A stretch of DNA of 64,000 nucleotides from Odobenus rosmarus divergens (Eukaryota > Chordata > Mammalia > Carnivora > Odobenidae): contig NW_004450481.1 in NCBI RefSeq assembly GCF_000321225.1, forward strand, positions 129,394-193,393, written 5' to 3'. Made by a program: the position numbers and the translations under genes. Shown here one piece after another: positions 1 through 9,299 of this stretch (the stretch's first letter is position 1; each line of letters begins with the position of its first letter). The notes below the pieces were generated by a model. That model had not been told where the DNA came from. It saw only the letters and a program-made list of their open reading frames with translations, and searched no databases.

Positions 1-894
1 CGGCGCTGGTGAGCAGACTGGCACCATCCCAGGGCGGGGAGCCTGAGCGCGGCCCTGGGGAGCCGGGGCTCGGCTCTGCTCTACCCGAGACGCGCGAGGA
101 CGGCCGCCGGCCCCGGTGGGCAGCCAATCCTGCCAGAGCCCCAGGGGTCAACAACTGCAGGGGCCTGGTGTGGCCGGAGCTGAGCTCTCTCTGCTCCCCG
201 CTGCTCGAGGTGAGACACACCGGGCCCCTGGACCACCAGACCGAGATGCCTTCCTCCTGTGCCAGACCGGGCTTCCAGGCCTTCCTGGGCCTGCCCCGGG
301 CCCCATCTCTAATCACTGCTCGGCCTCCGGGGCCAGAGCTGCCCCGTTCCTCCCCCTCGGGACAGGACGCCAGTCTAACTCATCAGTCAGCCCCTGGCCT
401 CGGTCTGTTACTTTGGTACCTCCCTCTACTCGCCATCCCTCACTTTGACCCCCCCCCCCCCCCCTTTCCCCCCCCCGCTGCTTGCACACGCTGCCTGCTA
501 GACTTTGGGCATGTGGGGGTGTTCGCTTGGACTCTGGCCTGGGCAGGGGGGCATGTGTCCCATGGTGGCACCTGCACTGTCTGTGCCCCCTCTTCCTTCC
601 TGAGGCCTGTCCTGTCAGGCTGGGCTTCCTTGAAGCAACTAGTCCTCCCTCCCGGAGAGTTTGTGAAACTCTTGATGCTTGGAATTCCCCGGTTTTCCCA
701 GCATGCCTCTGATCTGCCCGGCACAGCCGGCAGGACAGTCCGTGAGGCCTGGGGTAAATATGAGTGTGTTGGAGGAGCTGAGACTCCGGCTGACCACAGC
801 CATGCAGGAAGGGGCTCAGTGGCCATGCCAGCAACCTGGAATCCTCTGGGGGCAGCTGTTGGCCTGACCCTCTCTACCTCGTGTGCTCCTCCAG
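1..894 (+). other. AP1M1: AP1M1 intron (partial) upstream of first visible exon
   Basis: This is intronic by position: it ends in a pyrimidine-rich tract and the acceptor CCTCCAG just before the coding segment at 895. It is GC-rich, with a C homopolymer at about 449-476 broken by TTT. I looked for the preceding AP1M1 exon, which should encode the stretch ending in SFP, and did not find it, so it lies upstream of the window. The long open frame running through this interval from position 9 is a GC-rich chance frame that enters the exon out of frame. No repeat was recognised here. Confidence 0.75.
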
Positions 895-1020
895 GGGGGC
901 AAGGAGTACCTGATGCGGGCCCACTTCGGCCTGCCCAGCGTGGAAGCGGAGGACAAGGAGGGCAAGCCCCCGATCAGCGTCAAGTTTGAGATCCCCTACT
1001 TCACTACCTCTGGCATCCAG
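895..1020 (+). CDS. AP1M1: AP1M1 internal coding exon (residues about 350-391)
   Basis: AP1M1 encodes the medium subunit mu-1A of clathrin adaptor AP-1, which sorts YxxPhi-type cargo at the trans-Golgi network and endosomes. This 126-bp exon (42 codons, phase 0 at both ends) starts GGKEYLMRAHFGLPSVEAED and ends TTSGIQ, which I recognise as part of the mu homology domain near the C terminus. The acceptor CCAG precedes 895; the donor GTACGCG follows GGC-ATC-CAG at 1012-1020. Residue numbers are counted back from the stop, assuming the usual 423-residue protein. The paralogue AP1M2 is very similar here. I prefer AP1M1 because of the C-terminal residues of the last exon. The reading frame is intact, which fits strong purifying selection. 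Confidence 0.96.
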
Positions 1021-1571
1021 GTACGCGTGGCTGGGGTCGCCAGGGCCCCGGAGCAGACATGGGCAGGCCCAGGTGTCCGCCCCGGCTCAGAGAGCTGCAG
1101 ACGACAGCTTAGGTGAGGGTGCTGGTCAGCCTGTCCCGGGCCCACCGCGGGGCTGCCCTGCTTCTGCCTCTCTCCACACCTGTCAGCTCACACCTGACCC
1201 TGTGTTTCGGCTCCGAGCTCAGAGATTGGTTTGACCCCCAGAACTAGAGTCCAAGCCTCTAGTGTCCACGCACTTGCCACCGTGGGGCCTGTTTTCCTGG
1301 GCACCTCCGTGGCAGATCTGTGAGGGGAAGTGCCTGAGAGTACACACACACACCCTGGCTCTTTTCCCCCCCTTCCAGCAGTGACCCCTCCCTCCCACGG
1401 CGTCCGCATGCTATGGACAGGCACCCGCCCCTCCCATCCCCTCCCACTGCCCCCTGCCCATGCTGGCCCGCTCCTCATCACAGCCTCCCCTCCCTGGCCT
1501 CTGTGGGGAGTGGGGGGGGACCAGGAGGGGACAGCGTATACATGCTCAGGGCCCTGCTGCCTGTGCCCTAG
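1021..1571 (+). other. AP1M1: AP1M1 intron
   Basis: A 551-bp intron between the segments ending at 1020 and starting at 1572. It has a GT donor (GTACGCG) and an acceptor TGCCCTAG. It contains a short CA run near 1342-1352 and C-rich tracts but no repeat that I recognise. Confidence 0.9.
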
Positions 1572-1647
1572 GTGCGCTACCTGAAGATCATCGAGAAGAG
1601 CGGCTACCAGGCTCTGCCGTGGGTCCGCTACATCACTCAGAACGGAG
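1572..1647 (+). CDS. AP1M1: AP1M1 penultimate coding exon (residues about 392-416)
   Basis: This 76-bp exon encodes VRYLKIIEKSGYQALPW and then VRYITQNG, plus the first base of the next codon (phase 1 at its 3' end). It belongs to the C-terminal mu homology domain. The TGG at 1620-1622 is the tryptophan that counts back to W408. That residue corresponds to W421 of AP-2 mu2, which lines the pocket for the tyrosine of YxxPhi signals, so the cargo-binding residue is preserved. The acceptor CCCTAG precedes it and the donor GTGTGTG follows at 1648. Reading through the donor gives GGV in place of the expected GD, which supports the splice assignment. Confidence 0.96.
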
Positions 1648-1775
1648 GTGTGTGCAGCCCACCCATGCGTGCTACTGAGAGGGTGGTGCACGTGGAGCAG
1701 CCCCAGGGTTGGGGGGGCAGCCCCTCCCCCCTCAGGTACAGTGCAGAAAACCAAGGCCTCCCTCCCTGATTCTAG
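1648..1775 (+). other. AP1M1: AP1M1 last intron (short)
   Basis: A 128-bp intron with donor GTGTGTG and acceptor TTCTAG at 1770-1775. It is the shortest visible intron and contains a G run near 1711-1717. Confidence 0.9.
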
Positions 1776-1798
1776 ATTACCAGCTCCGGACCCAGTGA
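1776..1798 (+). CDS. AP1M1: AP1M1 terminal coding segment and stop
   Basis: The first two bases (AT) join the G left over from 1647 to make the Asp codon GAT. They are followed by TAC CAG CTC CGG ACC CAG and TGA (1796-1798), giving the C terminus DYQLRTQ. This ending is what I remember for mu-1A (AP1M1); mu-1B (AP1M2) ends slightly differently. It is only 23 bases, so it is easily missed by ORF-based calling. The remainder of this exon is 3' UTR. Confidence 0.95.
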
Positions 1799-2665
1799 GG
1801 GGCCGTGCAGCCAGCACCCCCCGGCCCCGGCGCTGGGGCTCCTGGCGGAAGCACCAGGAAGAAGCACCTGCCAAGCCTGCTGGATGGAGGAGGGGCACCC
1901 CTGGCCACCGGCCACCCTCCCGGCTCCTCCCGGGGACCCCTCCTTTTCCAGGCACACCTGCTCTGCCGTTGCCACTCTTGTCTCTGGGTCCCTTCTCCCG
2001 GAAGAAGCTCATCTTCGAGAAGTCTTGTCTCTCTGTCCCCTGAGTCAGTTTGAGGGGAAGGAAACGAAATCTTTCCCTCTAGAGATCAAACACAGCCTCT
2101 TCTGTGCTGGTTAGCTCCCAGGCACCACAAAGAGGGGGAAGTGCCCACCCGGCCACTGGCTGCACATGGCTTCTGGCCAGGCTGGCCGGGCCACCGTTTG
2201 GTTGCCATTCTGTTGAATGTTGTAGGTTCATGAGTGTTCCTAGTTTCTGTCTCGTTCGTTCCTTGTTGTTCACGTGAACCTCACTGTCTGCGCCTCCTGC
2301 CCCCTCGTCCTGAAGCTCTCGGGCAGCACTTAGTGAGGGCAGAGTGCCCTCCTCCTCAGCAAGGCCCACACGACACTGGGTTCCCTTCCGTGTCTGGCCC
2401 GACCCTGGCCCGTGCCTCTGCGGCAGGGGCTCGTCGCCTCTCGCCCGAGGCTTCGGCGGAGGTGCCTTCCCAGGGTCCGCTGTGCCGTGTGAGGCCGTCA
2501 CTCAGCCGCATCAGTGTTTGTCCCCCCAAGGAAGTGGTGTCCAGCAAGGACCGCTGCCTCGGAGGGTTGGGGGCACAGGTCATCCACATCTGTGCTTGGT
2601 CACCCACCGCCACCCTGCCTGTGTTCATGTCATGATTACATTAAAGTCCATTACGGAAACACACT
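1799..2665 (+). other. AP1M1: AP1M1 3' untranslated region
   Basis: Non-coding sequence between the TGA at 1796-1798 and the polyadenylation signal at 2640-2645. It is about 0.87 kb and GC-rich, with no interspersed repeat recognised. The length fits my memory of the human AP1M1 3' UTR (a little under 1 kb). The cleavage site is inferred to be 15-25 bases after the hexamer, so the end is approximate. Confidence 0.8.
2640..2645 (+). terminator. AP1M1: AP1M1 polyadenylation signal ATTAAA
   Basis: ATTAAA, the commonest variant of AATAAA, lies 842 bases after the stop codon. It is the only plausible hexamer in the downstream kilobase. The GT/T-rich downstream element is weak, so the exact cleavage point is not certain. 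Confidence 0.75.
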
Positions 2666-3440
2666 GCCTGCTTTCCCTCAGACACAGCATGTGGCCGACT
2701 CCTCCTGGGTGAGCAGGGGCGGGTGCGGGGCTCACATCACCCCCCGCCCCCTGACGGTCTTCCTCAGTGTGCTCCTCAGAACAGCGGCGTCCATGTCCCC
2801 TTTGAGCTCATTTGGAACGCACATTCACAGATCCACCCTGACCTGCTGAGAAAGAGTTCACAGGTTCCATGGATTCACACGTGCACTGGAGTTTGAGAAC
2901 CGCTGCCTGGTGCACAGAGGGGATCACGGAGGGCACATAGGCAGGAAGCACCCTGTCTTCCCACAGCGGGCACCTGCCTCACACCCCCCCCACGTCTGTG
3001 CTGCTGGCCCTGCCTGGATCACCCCCTCTTCCTTCAAAGGTTATGCTCCCCTGGCCCTCTCCCGTATCACCCAGCTCCCCCCTGGAGGAGTGGTGGGCAT
3101 TAGCCCAAGTAGGAGCTTGTCCTTTCAGCTGCACTGAGTTAAGGATACCACCCTGGCCCAGAGCTCAGGCCAGAGCTGCTGGAGGTACCCTTGATGGCCC
3201 CTCCTTCACTGCCCACACCCACATCCACAGCCTGGCCTCCCTCCAGAAGAGACCGTGGGTCCGATAGCATTTCCCGTCCTCACTGCCACCCCTGGAGGAC
3301 AAGCTGCAGCCTCCAGAGACCCTGTGGGACACAGAGGTCATCCGCAGTATGGGGGGGGGGGGGCCTCTGTTCCCAGCAACGCTTAGGACACGGTTGTCTG
3401 CAAGCCCTCCTGCTACTAGCACATGGTATGTGGTGTTTAG
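2666..3440. other. intergenic, mostly single-copy; possible MER5 end
   Basis: No gene is seen. The short stretch around 2880-2908 reads like the terminal part of a MER5-type hAT element (GTTTGAGAACC and flanks), with weak support. A G homopolymer lies at about 3352-3363. The rest is GC-rich unique DNA. Confidence 0.5.
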
Positions 3441-3444
3441 TATA

Positions 3445-4272
3445 TGTAAGAGAAAGACAGAATGGGGCTAAGCATCCATCTCAAGAAGTCGGGGAAAAAA
3501 ACAAAAGCCTAAGAGCATAGAAAGAAGGAAAAAATAGCAGACATGAAGGAAATAGAAAACATTCAATGAAAAGCAGAAGCACAAGGTGGTTCTTGTAAAA
3601 GAATTCAAAAGCTGCTAGGAAGTTGAATCAAGATGAAAAGAAGGCACAGGTTGCTCTCACCGGGAATGAAAGTTTACTACAGCTTCTCAGACACGGAAGT
3701 TACGGCAGGACAGCCACCACCTCACAGGGCGTGCGGGCCGCCCTGTGCCCCGGAGCGCCGGCCACCTGGGGGAGGGCTGTCCTTGTCTAAGCCACCCAAA
3801 AACCCCGGAGGGGTCGTGGGATGCTGGGAGCGACTTCATGCCAGCACACTTGAAAATGTTAACATGGGTAAATTCCTAGAGAACAAAAGCTGACTCAAAA
3901 AGAAGGGAAAAAATCTGAGTAGTCCTATGGCCACTAAAGAACCAGAGCTGGTCAGAGCTCCGGGTCCAGAGGGCCTTATTAGGAGAGCTCTACCCAGCAC
4001 TCAAGGGGAAAAAAGAGAATTGAACAAACACTCCCGGAGAGTAGAAAAATAGGAAACATTTCCTGACTCATTTTATGAGAACAGCATTTCCTCGAAACTA
4101 TGAAACAGGAAAATTATAGACTAATCTCACTGATGGCCATAGATGTGAAGATCCTAAATAAAATCGGAGGGGAATTGGCGGTGTATACAAAGGACATAAC
4201 CTTGTGTCTAAGGTTAAATCTTAGGTAAACTGGTTTAATGCTGGAAAATGCGTTAATCGAATCCACTGTCTT
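3445..4272 (+). mobile_element. degraded L1 ORF2 remnant, part 1
   Basis: A-rich sequence with the base composition and word order of an old L1 ORF2 on the + strand, for example the block around 4100-4180 that matches the reverse-transcriptase region (GACTAATCTCACTGATG). It has many stops and is non-functional. About 3690-3840 is unusually GC-rich and contains a perfect 9-bp stem (3723-3731 with 3739-3747, 7-base loop). That part may be unrelated inserted sequence. The L1 resumes at 4708 after two SINEs. Confidence 0.7.
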
Positions 4273-4289
4273 AAAAAGAGTAAGGGAGG

Positions 4290-4465
4290 GGGCGCCTGGG
4301 TGGCTCAGATGGTTAAGCGTCTGCCTTCAGCTCAGGTCATGATCCCAGGGTCCTGGGATCGAGTCCCGCATCGGGCTCCCTGCTCCTTGGGAGCCCGCTT
4401 CTCCCTCTGCCTCTCTCTCTCTCTCTCTGTCTCTGTCTCTCATGAATAAATAAATAAAATATTTA
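4290..4465 (+). mobile_element. Can-SINE, outer copy of a nested pair
   Basis: Carnivore tRNA-Lys-derived SINE: head GGGCGCCTGGGTGGCTCAG, CT-rich middle and AATAAATAAATA tail. The pair of SINEs is flanked by a 17-bp direct repeat, AAAAAGAGTAAGGGAGG, at 4273-4289 and 4691-4707. This is the target-site duplication of this first insertion into the L1. Its tail continues at 4685-4690 after the second SINE. Members of this family are transcribed by RNA polymerase III and mobilised by L1. Confidence 0.95.
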
Positions 4466-4672
4466 GGGGCGCCTGGGTGGCTCAGTCCTTAAGCGTCTGC
4501 CTTCGGCTCAGGTCATGATCCCAGGGTCCTGGGATCGAGCCCCACATCGGGCTCCCCGCTCAGTGGGAAGCCTGCTTCTCCCTCTCCCACTCCCACTGCT
4601 TGTGTTCCCTCTCTCGCTGTGTCTCTCTCTGTCAAATAAATAAATAAAATCTTTAAAAAAAAAAAAAAGTAC
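4466..4672 (+). mobile_element. Can-SINE, inner copy inserted in the first SINE's tail
   Basis: A second SINE in the same orientation, beginning GGGGCGCCTGGG at 4466 and ending in an A tail. It is flanked by ATAAAATATTTA at 4454-4465 and 4673-4684, so it landed inside the A/T tail of the outer copy and is the younger of the two. Confidence 0.95.
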
Positions 4673-4707
4673 ATAAAATATTTAAAAAAAAAAAAGAGTA
4701 AGGGAGG

Positions 4708-4974
4708 AAAACATTTATGATCGGTTCAATAGGTGCAGGTAAAGTGTTTGATAAACATTCATTCATGATCAAAAAGAATAAACAACACATGCCAACTCCA
4801 AACTATTGACAATGGTACCCCCCAAAATGAAGTACCTGGGATTAAATAAAAAAATACACAAGGCTCTCGAGGAACTTTATGGAGGGTGTTCAGGGAAGAC
4901 CTAAAGGAGAGGGGGGCACATCCTGGTCATAGAATGGACATCTGTATCAAAGACGCCAACATTCCCTGTGGTTG
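4708..4974 (+). mobile_element. degraded L1 ORF2 remnant, part 2
   Basis: Continuation of the L1 remnant after the SINE pair. It contains L1 ORF2-like A-rich sequence, for instance around 4815-4925 with the ACCTAAAGGAGA-type segment. The LTR that begins near 4975 interrupts it. Confidence 0.65.
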
Positions 4975-5460
4975 GCAGAGTAACGGGCTCCCCCCTCAAA
5001 GATGTCTGCGGTCCCCAGAACCTGCGAATATGTTAAATTGCATGGCAAAGGGGATTAAATTTGCGATGGAATTACGGTTGCTAATTCGCTGACCGTAGTG
5101 GGGAGGTTACCCTGAACCATCTGGTGGGTCCAGTGTAACCACAACGGTCCTTAACAGCAGAAGAAGGGGACAGAAGAGGGAGAAGCAGAAAGCGGTGGTG
5201 TAGGAGGGACCCGGTCTGTGGTTGCTGGCTGTGAGGGTGGAGGAAGGGGCCATGGGCCAAGGATGCAGGCCGCCTCCAGAAGCTGGAAAAGGATGAGACA
5301 AATTCTCACCAGAGTCTCCAGCAGGAACACAGCCCTGCTGACACCTGGGCTTTAGCCCCGTGAGACCCTTTCAGACCTCTGACCTCCAGGATTTAAGTTA
5401 ATAAATCTGTGTCGTTTTATGTTTGTGATAATCTGTTACAGCAGCAGTAGGAAACGAATA
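4975..5460 (+). mobile_element. solitary MaLR/MLT1-like LTR inserted in L1
   Basis: This has the layout of an ancient ERVL-MaLR solitary LTR: a CCCAGAACCTG block near 5015, GGAGGAAGGGGCCATG near 5237, CTGACCTCCAG near 5380 and an AATAAAT signal near 5399. It ends CAGCAGTAGGAAACGAATA. No internal viral genes are present. L1 sequence lies on both sides. The exact MaLR subfamily is not assigned. Confidence 0.75.
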
Positions 5461-5594
5461 GACTTCAAAACTATGTATAGGCTGAAGGCATTCCCATTCA
5501 AAATCCCAGTCAGGTTTTTGTGGAACTTGATAAGCAAATTCTAAAATTTACATGGAAGGTCAGAGCAAAGAATAAGAATCTTGAAGAATAAAAT
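5461..5594 (+). mobile_element. degraded L1 ORF2 remnant, part 3
   Basis: L1-type sequence resumes directly after the LTR (GCATTCCCATTCAAAATCCC, followed by TTACATGGAAGG). This matches the ORF2 downstream region expected if the LTR split one L1. Confidence 0.7.
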
Positions 5595-5772
5595 GGGGCA
5601 CCTGGGTGGCTCAGTTGGTTAAGCGTCGGACTCCTGATTTCGGCTCAGGTCATGATCTCAGTGTCGTAAAATCGAGCCCTGTGTCGGGCTCTGCATTCAT
5701 CAGGGAGTCTGCTCGAGTTTCTCTCTCCCTCTGCCCTTTACCCCACTTGCGTGCTCTTTCTCTCAAAGAAAG
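5595..5772 (+). mobile_element. Can-SINE
   Basis: Head GGGGCACCTGGGTGGCTCAG at 5595. It has the GACTCCTGATTTCGGCTCAG variant of the body, with no long A tail left. Its divergence suggests an older subfamily than the copies near 4.3 kb. Confidence 0.9.
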
Positions 5773-6345
5773 GGATGACCTATTTGGGCATCAAGGCCTA
5801 CTTCATCAATAGTAATTAAGACACATACAGTGTGATTGCTTTAGAAGGAAGTTCAAAAACAGACTTCAATGAAACTGTTCTTTAGGGATGCTTCCATCGT
5901 AAGGGGCAAATCTAAAGAAGAGGAAGTCAGAATGGGTCTACCTTGGGCGGAAGAGGGGAAGGCACAGGGGGCTCTGGGGTGCTGGCCGCTCTCTCTTTCT
6001 TGAGTGGGTGGTCTTGACATGGGTGTTTGCCTCGTAATTCTGTTGAACTGTATGTTTATGTTTTATGAATTTTACAGTATGATGTTATGATACTTAATGC
6101 ATCAAAAATCAGATGAGTTTAATGCCACTTAACAGTTCCTGACCAAAAAAAGATGGAAAACCCCCAATTCATTCTTTTAAGCAGCCGGCACTTGAATGCC
6201 AAAACCAGTTAAGGATGGTAGAGAAGAAACCGTGGGCGAAACCTACTTATGAATAACAAAACTCCTAGACAAAATATTAGCAACCGGGTTGGAGCAGCGG
6301 GTAAACAGTATCATATGCTGTGACTAAGCGGGGTTGATTCCAGGA
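5773..6345 (+). mobile_element. L1/HAL1-like 3' end remnants
   Basis: Decayed non-LTR sequence. 5870-6130 resembles an old L1M/HAL1 3' end (GTGGTCTTGACATGGGTGTTT near 6007). 6220-6345 resembles the L1 reverse-transcriptase region again (AACAAAACTCCTAGACAAAA). The fragment order is scrambled, so more than one insertion is likely. Confidence 0.55.
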
Positions 6346-6536
6346 ACATGAATGGGCTCCTCAGAGGCCACTCAATCCCTATAACTCATCCCACCACCAA
6401 ACCAACCCATGTCCATAAGTTTGAGAAAGAAGTGTTGCCACAACAGACATCCGTAACAGACACAGCAATAGGAGGGAGCAGCTTCCCTACAACAAACGAT
6501 CCCATTTCCCACCAAGCATCAGAAAGTGCCCCTCTT

Positions 6537-6738
6537 GGGCGCCTGGGTGGCTCAGATGGTTAAGCCTCTGCCTTCAGCTCAGGTCATGATCCCAGGGTCC
6601 TAGGATCGAGTCCCGCATCGGGCTTCTTGCTCAGCAGGGAGTCTGCTTCTCCCTCTCCCTCTGCCTCTGCTTGTTCTCTCTCTGTCTCTCTCGCAAATGA
6701 ATAAATAAAATCTTAAAAAAAAAGAAAGAAAGAAAGAA
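6537..6738 (+). mobile_element. Can-SINE with intact 16-bp target-site duplication
   Basis: The SINE body and AAAG-rich tail are flanked by AGAAAGTGCCCCTCTT at 6521-6536 and again at 6739-6754. The duplication is perfect, so this is a relatively recent insertion. Confidence 0.96.
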
Positions 6739-6754
6739 AGAAAGTGCCCCTCTT

Positions 6755-7139
6755 GTAGCAGACAAGCAGGGAAGGAAGGTTTGCCTGGTGGCTCTTTCTC
6801 TAGCAACGCGCACGGCAGGCAAGAGGGGCCAGGACCCGGGGCCCCGAAGCCCCCATGATGTGACAGGTGCAGCTGGGAGGTGCTGAGTCTCACTTCGGGA
6901 CTAGTGAAAGTGATGCTGTCACTGCCGTCCTGCTGCCCCGGCCCGAGTTCCATCATGCCCCTGCACCCCCTCTCGTACCAGCACAAACGTTCAAGAAGGC
7001 TCCCTACAGCCCTGTAAGAACAAACAATGGGACTTGGCCCAAGCGCCGCCAGCGGGGAGGAGGGCGGAGCAGCTGTGTGTCCATCCAGGCAAATATTCTG
7101 CTCACTCGACCAGCCAGGGCTGGGTGTGCTGACACGGCC
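6755..7139. other. intergenic single-copy sequence
   Basis: GC-rich sequence with no recognised gene or repeat. Open frames here are produced by the neighbouring SINE and by GC bias. Confidence 0.6.
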
Positions 7140-7605
7140 AACCCCACAGCTATGCTCAGTGGTTCCCACCAAAGCTGAACATTCACCCAGCCTGCGACCC
7201 CACAATTCCACCCCTGGGCATCTACCCAAGAGAAGTGAGCACATGAGTCCCCGAAAAGACGTGGAAGCGAATGCTCACAGCAGCCGGACTCACTGTGGTA
7301 GCCCCAAACTGGAAACACAAACGGTGGGGGCCCCACTCAACCCCATAGACACAGCGATGAAAAGGCACAGAGGCCCGCTCCCCGCCACACGGAAGCGTCC
7401 ACTCCTGGGGGCAGGAGGCTGGGGACTGGAGGGAACCTCTGGAATAAAGGGAAGGTCCTACATTTTGAGCTGGGTGCTGCTCCCACTTGTGTACAAGTAG
7501 GTAACACACACTGAGATGGACATCTAACACAGGCGCACTTTACGGAGTTCATGTGTGTGTGTCACACCTCAGTTCTTCAAAGCTTAAAAAATAAAAATAC
7601 TGATA
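7140..7605 (+). mobile_element. old L1M/L1ME 3' end
   Basis: The sequence follows the L1 3' end order: CCACAATTCCACCCCTGGGC near 7200, AGCCCCAAACTGGAAACAC near 7300, then TACACACTGAGATGG-like 3' UTR text, ending A-rich near 7590. Divergent and non-coding. Confidence 0.75.
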
Positions 7606-7889
7606 GTTAAAAATATAAACGATATTAATGAAATCAGCCAATTGCAGGAGGATGTTGTCCTGTTATTTATATAAAGTTTAAACTCACATAAATCATGTTG
7701 CCTATGGCCAACAGTAAGTAATAAAGTATAAAGCACGTGAAGGCAGGACTGACTCCCAATTCTAGACAGCGGTACATTCCGGGGCAGGAGAGGGATGGCC
7801 GGAGACCACGTGCCTCCACTGCATCTGTCAAGTTCATTCCTTCTGGTCAGTGGTGCATAAACGGATATTTGTTAAATTATCACCCGTGT
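7606..7889. other. intergenic, AT-rich then single-copy
   Basis: AT-rich from 7590 to 7735, then mixed sequence. No gene or clear repeat is seen. Confidence 0.5.
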
Positions 7890-8335
7890 TTTTGTGATGG
7901 CCTACGATGGCTCTTAATAAAGGTCGCAGTTCAGACCATGTTTCTCCCCTGCTCAAAATCCTACCATGGCTCCCCAGTGCCCTTGAGAATAAAACCCCTC
8001 GTCCTGCAGGTACAGCCCAGTCCCCACTCTGGCTTCCACTCACACCCTCCTTCCCTCTGCTCCTGCCACCCCTGCCTCTTTGCCCCAAGCTTGTCTCCCC
8101 CGCCCCCCCACCCCAGAGCCTCTGTACACGCAGTTCCCTGTCCTGGTGCAGCCTTCTCTTGCCTGCCTTCTCGACACTGACAGTTCAACTCAAATGTCAT
8201 CTTCCCCCTGCCACTCCAGCTTGTCCCTACATGCAATTGTCCTTTGTCCCACATTTTCCTGTGTTTCCCATCTGCCTTAGAAGGCCCCCAAAGGCAGGGT
8301 CCCCTGTCTGGTTTGTCACTGCTGTGTCCCCAGGC
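7890..8335 (+). mobile_element. L2 LINE 3' fragment
   Basis: Contains the L2 3' signature in order: CATGTTTCTCCCCTGCTCAA, AATAAAACCCCTCGTCCTG, CAACTCAAATGTCATCTTCC, then AGGCAGGGTCCCCTGTCTGG with CTGCTGTGTCCCCAG. An ancient mammalian element. Confidence 0.8.
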
Positions 8336-8399
8336 TCCAGGGTCGTCTGGGGCTGGGACAGAGTTGTGTGGACATGCCCACAGGTTCTGCCAGTCCTCG

Positions 8400-8416
8400 C
8401 CACAAGGGGGCGCCTA
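8400..8416 (+). promoter_or_regulatory. strong CTCF-type motif
   Basis: CCACAAGGGGGCGCCTA matches the CTCF core CCACNAGGGGGCGC at every defined position. It is read on the + strand and lies in single-copy DNA about 5.7 kb past the AP1M1 polyadenylation signal. Such sites bind the zinc-finger protein CTCF and can anchor chromatin loops. Binding in any tissue is not shown by sequence. Confidence 0.7.
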
Positions 8417-9075
8417 CAGGTCAGAAATCAAACCTAGGACTAAGCCCCTGGGAGAGGTGGGCGAGACAGGCCCTCTCTGAACAGGGGGGTGCCCCAGACC
8501 CCTGCTAGTCCTCCTGGGGGTTCTCATTGCAGCCTGACTGTGACAGATGTGCAAGTGGAGGCTTGGAAAGGTCACAGAAAGGTTACAGGTTCTGAATGTG
8601 CCCCGATGGCCCAGGGGCATCTTCTAGGACCCTCTGGAAGAAGCTAGGGAAGCTAAAGATGGGGGTCCGGGGGACTGGGAGCTCTGATCTTGGGGTGGGG
8701 CCTGTGATCCCCACTGGCCACTCTGTCCGGGCTAGAAGGACCAAGTCAGGGCCAGTCAGGGATCAGGCTGACCCTCCCAGACTCAGGGAACCTCCGCTCA
8801 GGGAGGTTGCCCAGTCCCTGCCTGATCCCTGCAGCCCCCATGGTACACAGGGGGAACCGAGGCCCAAAGACAGGCCAGAGCAGTCCCCTATGCCCAGTGC
8901 TGCCCACCCACCTGCTTCAGCTGCCCTCTGGGGTGGGGAAGGGGGCCTGGGGGGAGAGCAGCTGGGTGCTCCTCACCCACTTCCTTCCAGCTCCTTATTC
9001 AACAAACAGGGAACTGGGTCTGTCCCTCACCAAGGCTTTCCCGGGGTCCCCAGTCCAAACCTGAGCCCCACAGAC
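8417..9075. other. intergenic GC-rich single-copy sequence
   Basis: No gene is seen. Short MIR-like scraps (for example 8790-8880) are too decayed to call. Open frames on both strands lack coding features. Confidence 0.6.
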
Positions 9076-9079
9076 TAGC

Positions 9080-9160
9080 TTCCCTTGCTGTGTGACCTTG
9101 AGCAGGCTCCCTTTCCTCTCTGGGACTATTTCCGTGTCCACGTTGGGGCTTCTGCAGGCC
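9080..9160 (+). mobile_element. MIR fragment
   Basis: MIR core order: TGTGTGACCTTGAGCAGGCT then CCTCTCTGGGACTATTTCC. A short, old fragment. Confidence 0.65.
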
Positions 9161-9299
9161 ACTGGGTTAGAAGAAAGAGTCTCTTGAAGAAGGAAGTTCC
9201 AGGTTATTGTCAACCAGGTGGGAGCTCTTGGGTCGCCCTCTTTAGGGGCCATGATCCTTTCAGAAGGTGCAAAGACCACGGTGCTGCCGATTTGTCATC

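Noticed and set aside
1..20. Possible exon end with donor GGTGAGC at the window start
   Set aside because: The bases before GTGAG do not spell the residues expected before this point in AP1M1 (ending SFP). A GTGAG in GC-rich intron is common.
9..989. 326-codon open frame overlapping the first AP1M1 exon
   Set aside because: It covers intron sequence and enters the exon in the wrong frame. It has low-complexity Pro/Gly/Ser composition and spans the poly-C tract; it is a GC-rich chance frame.
1188..2012. 274-codon minus-strand frame across AP1M1 exons
   Set aside because: It is antisense to a confirmed coding gene and its 3' UTR, with no domain and biased composition.
3723..3747. 9-bp perfect hairpin as a terminator or small RNA
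   Set aside because: It lies in GC-rich DNA within an old L1 region with no adjoining transcript. Short hairpins of this kind are frequent in GC-rich sequence.
4289..4672. tRNA-like sequences in the Can-SINEs as tRNA genes
   Set aside because: The heads derive from tRNA-Lys but lack an intact cloverleaf and are followed by SINE bodies and A tails.
6600..7244. 214-codon minus-strand frame containing RERDRERTSRGRGRGRS-like sequence
   Set aside because: That Arg/Glu-rich part is the translation of the CT-rich block of a Can-SINE, seen in many frames in this window.
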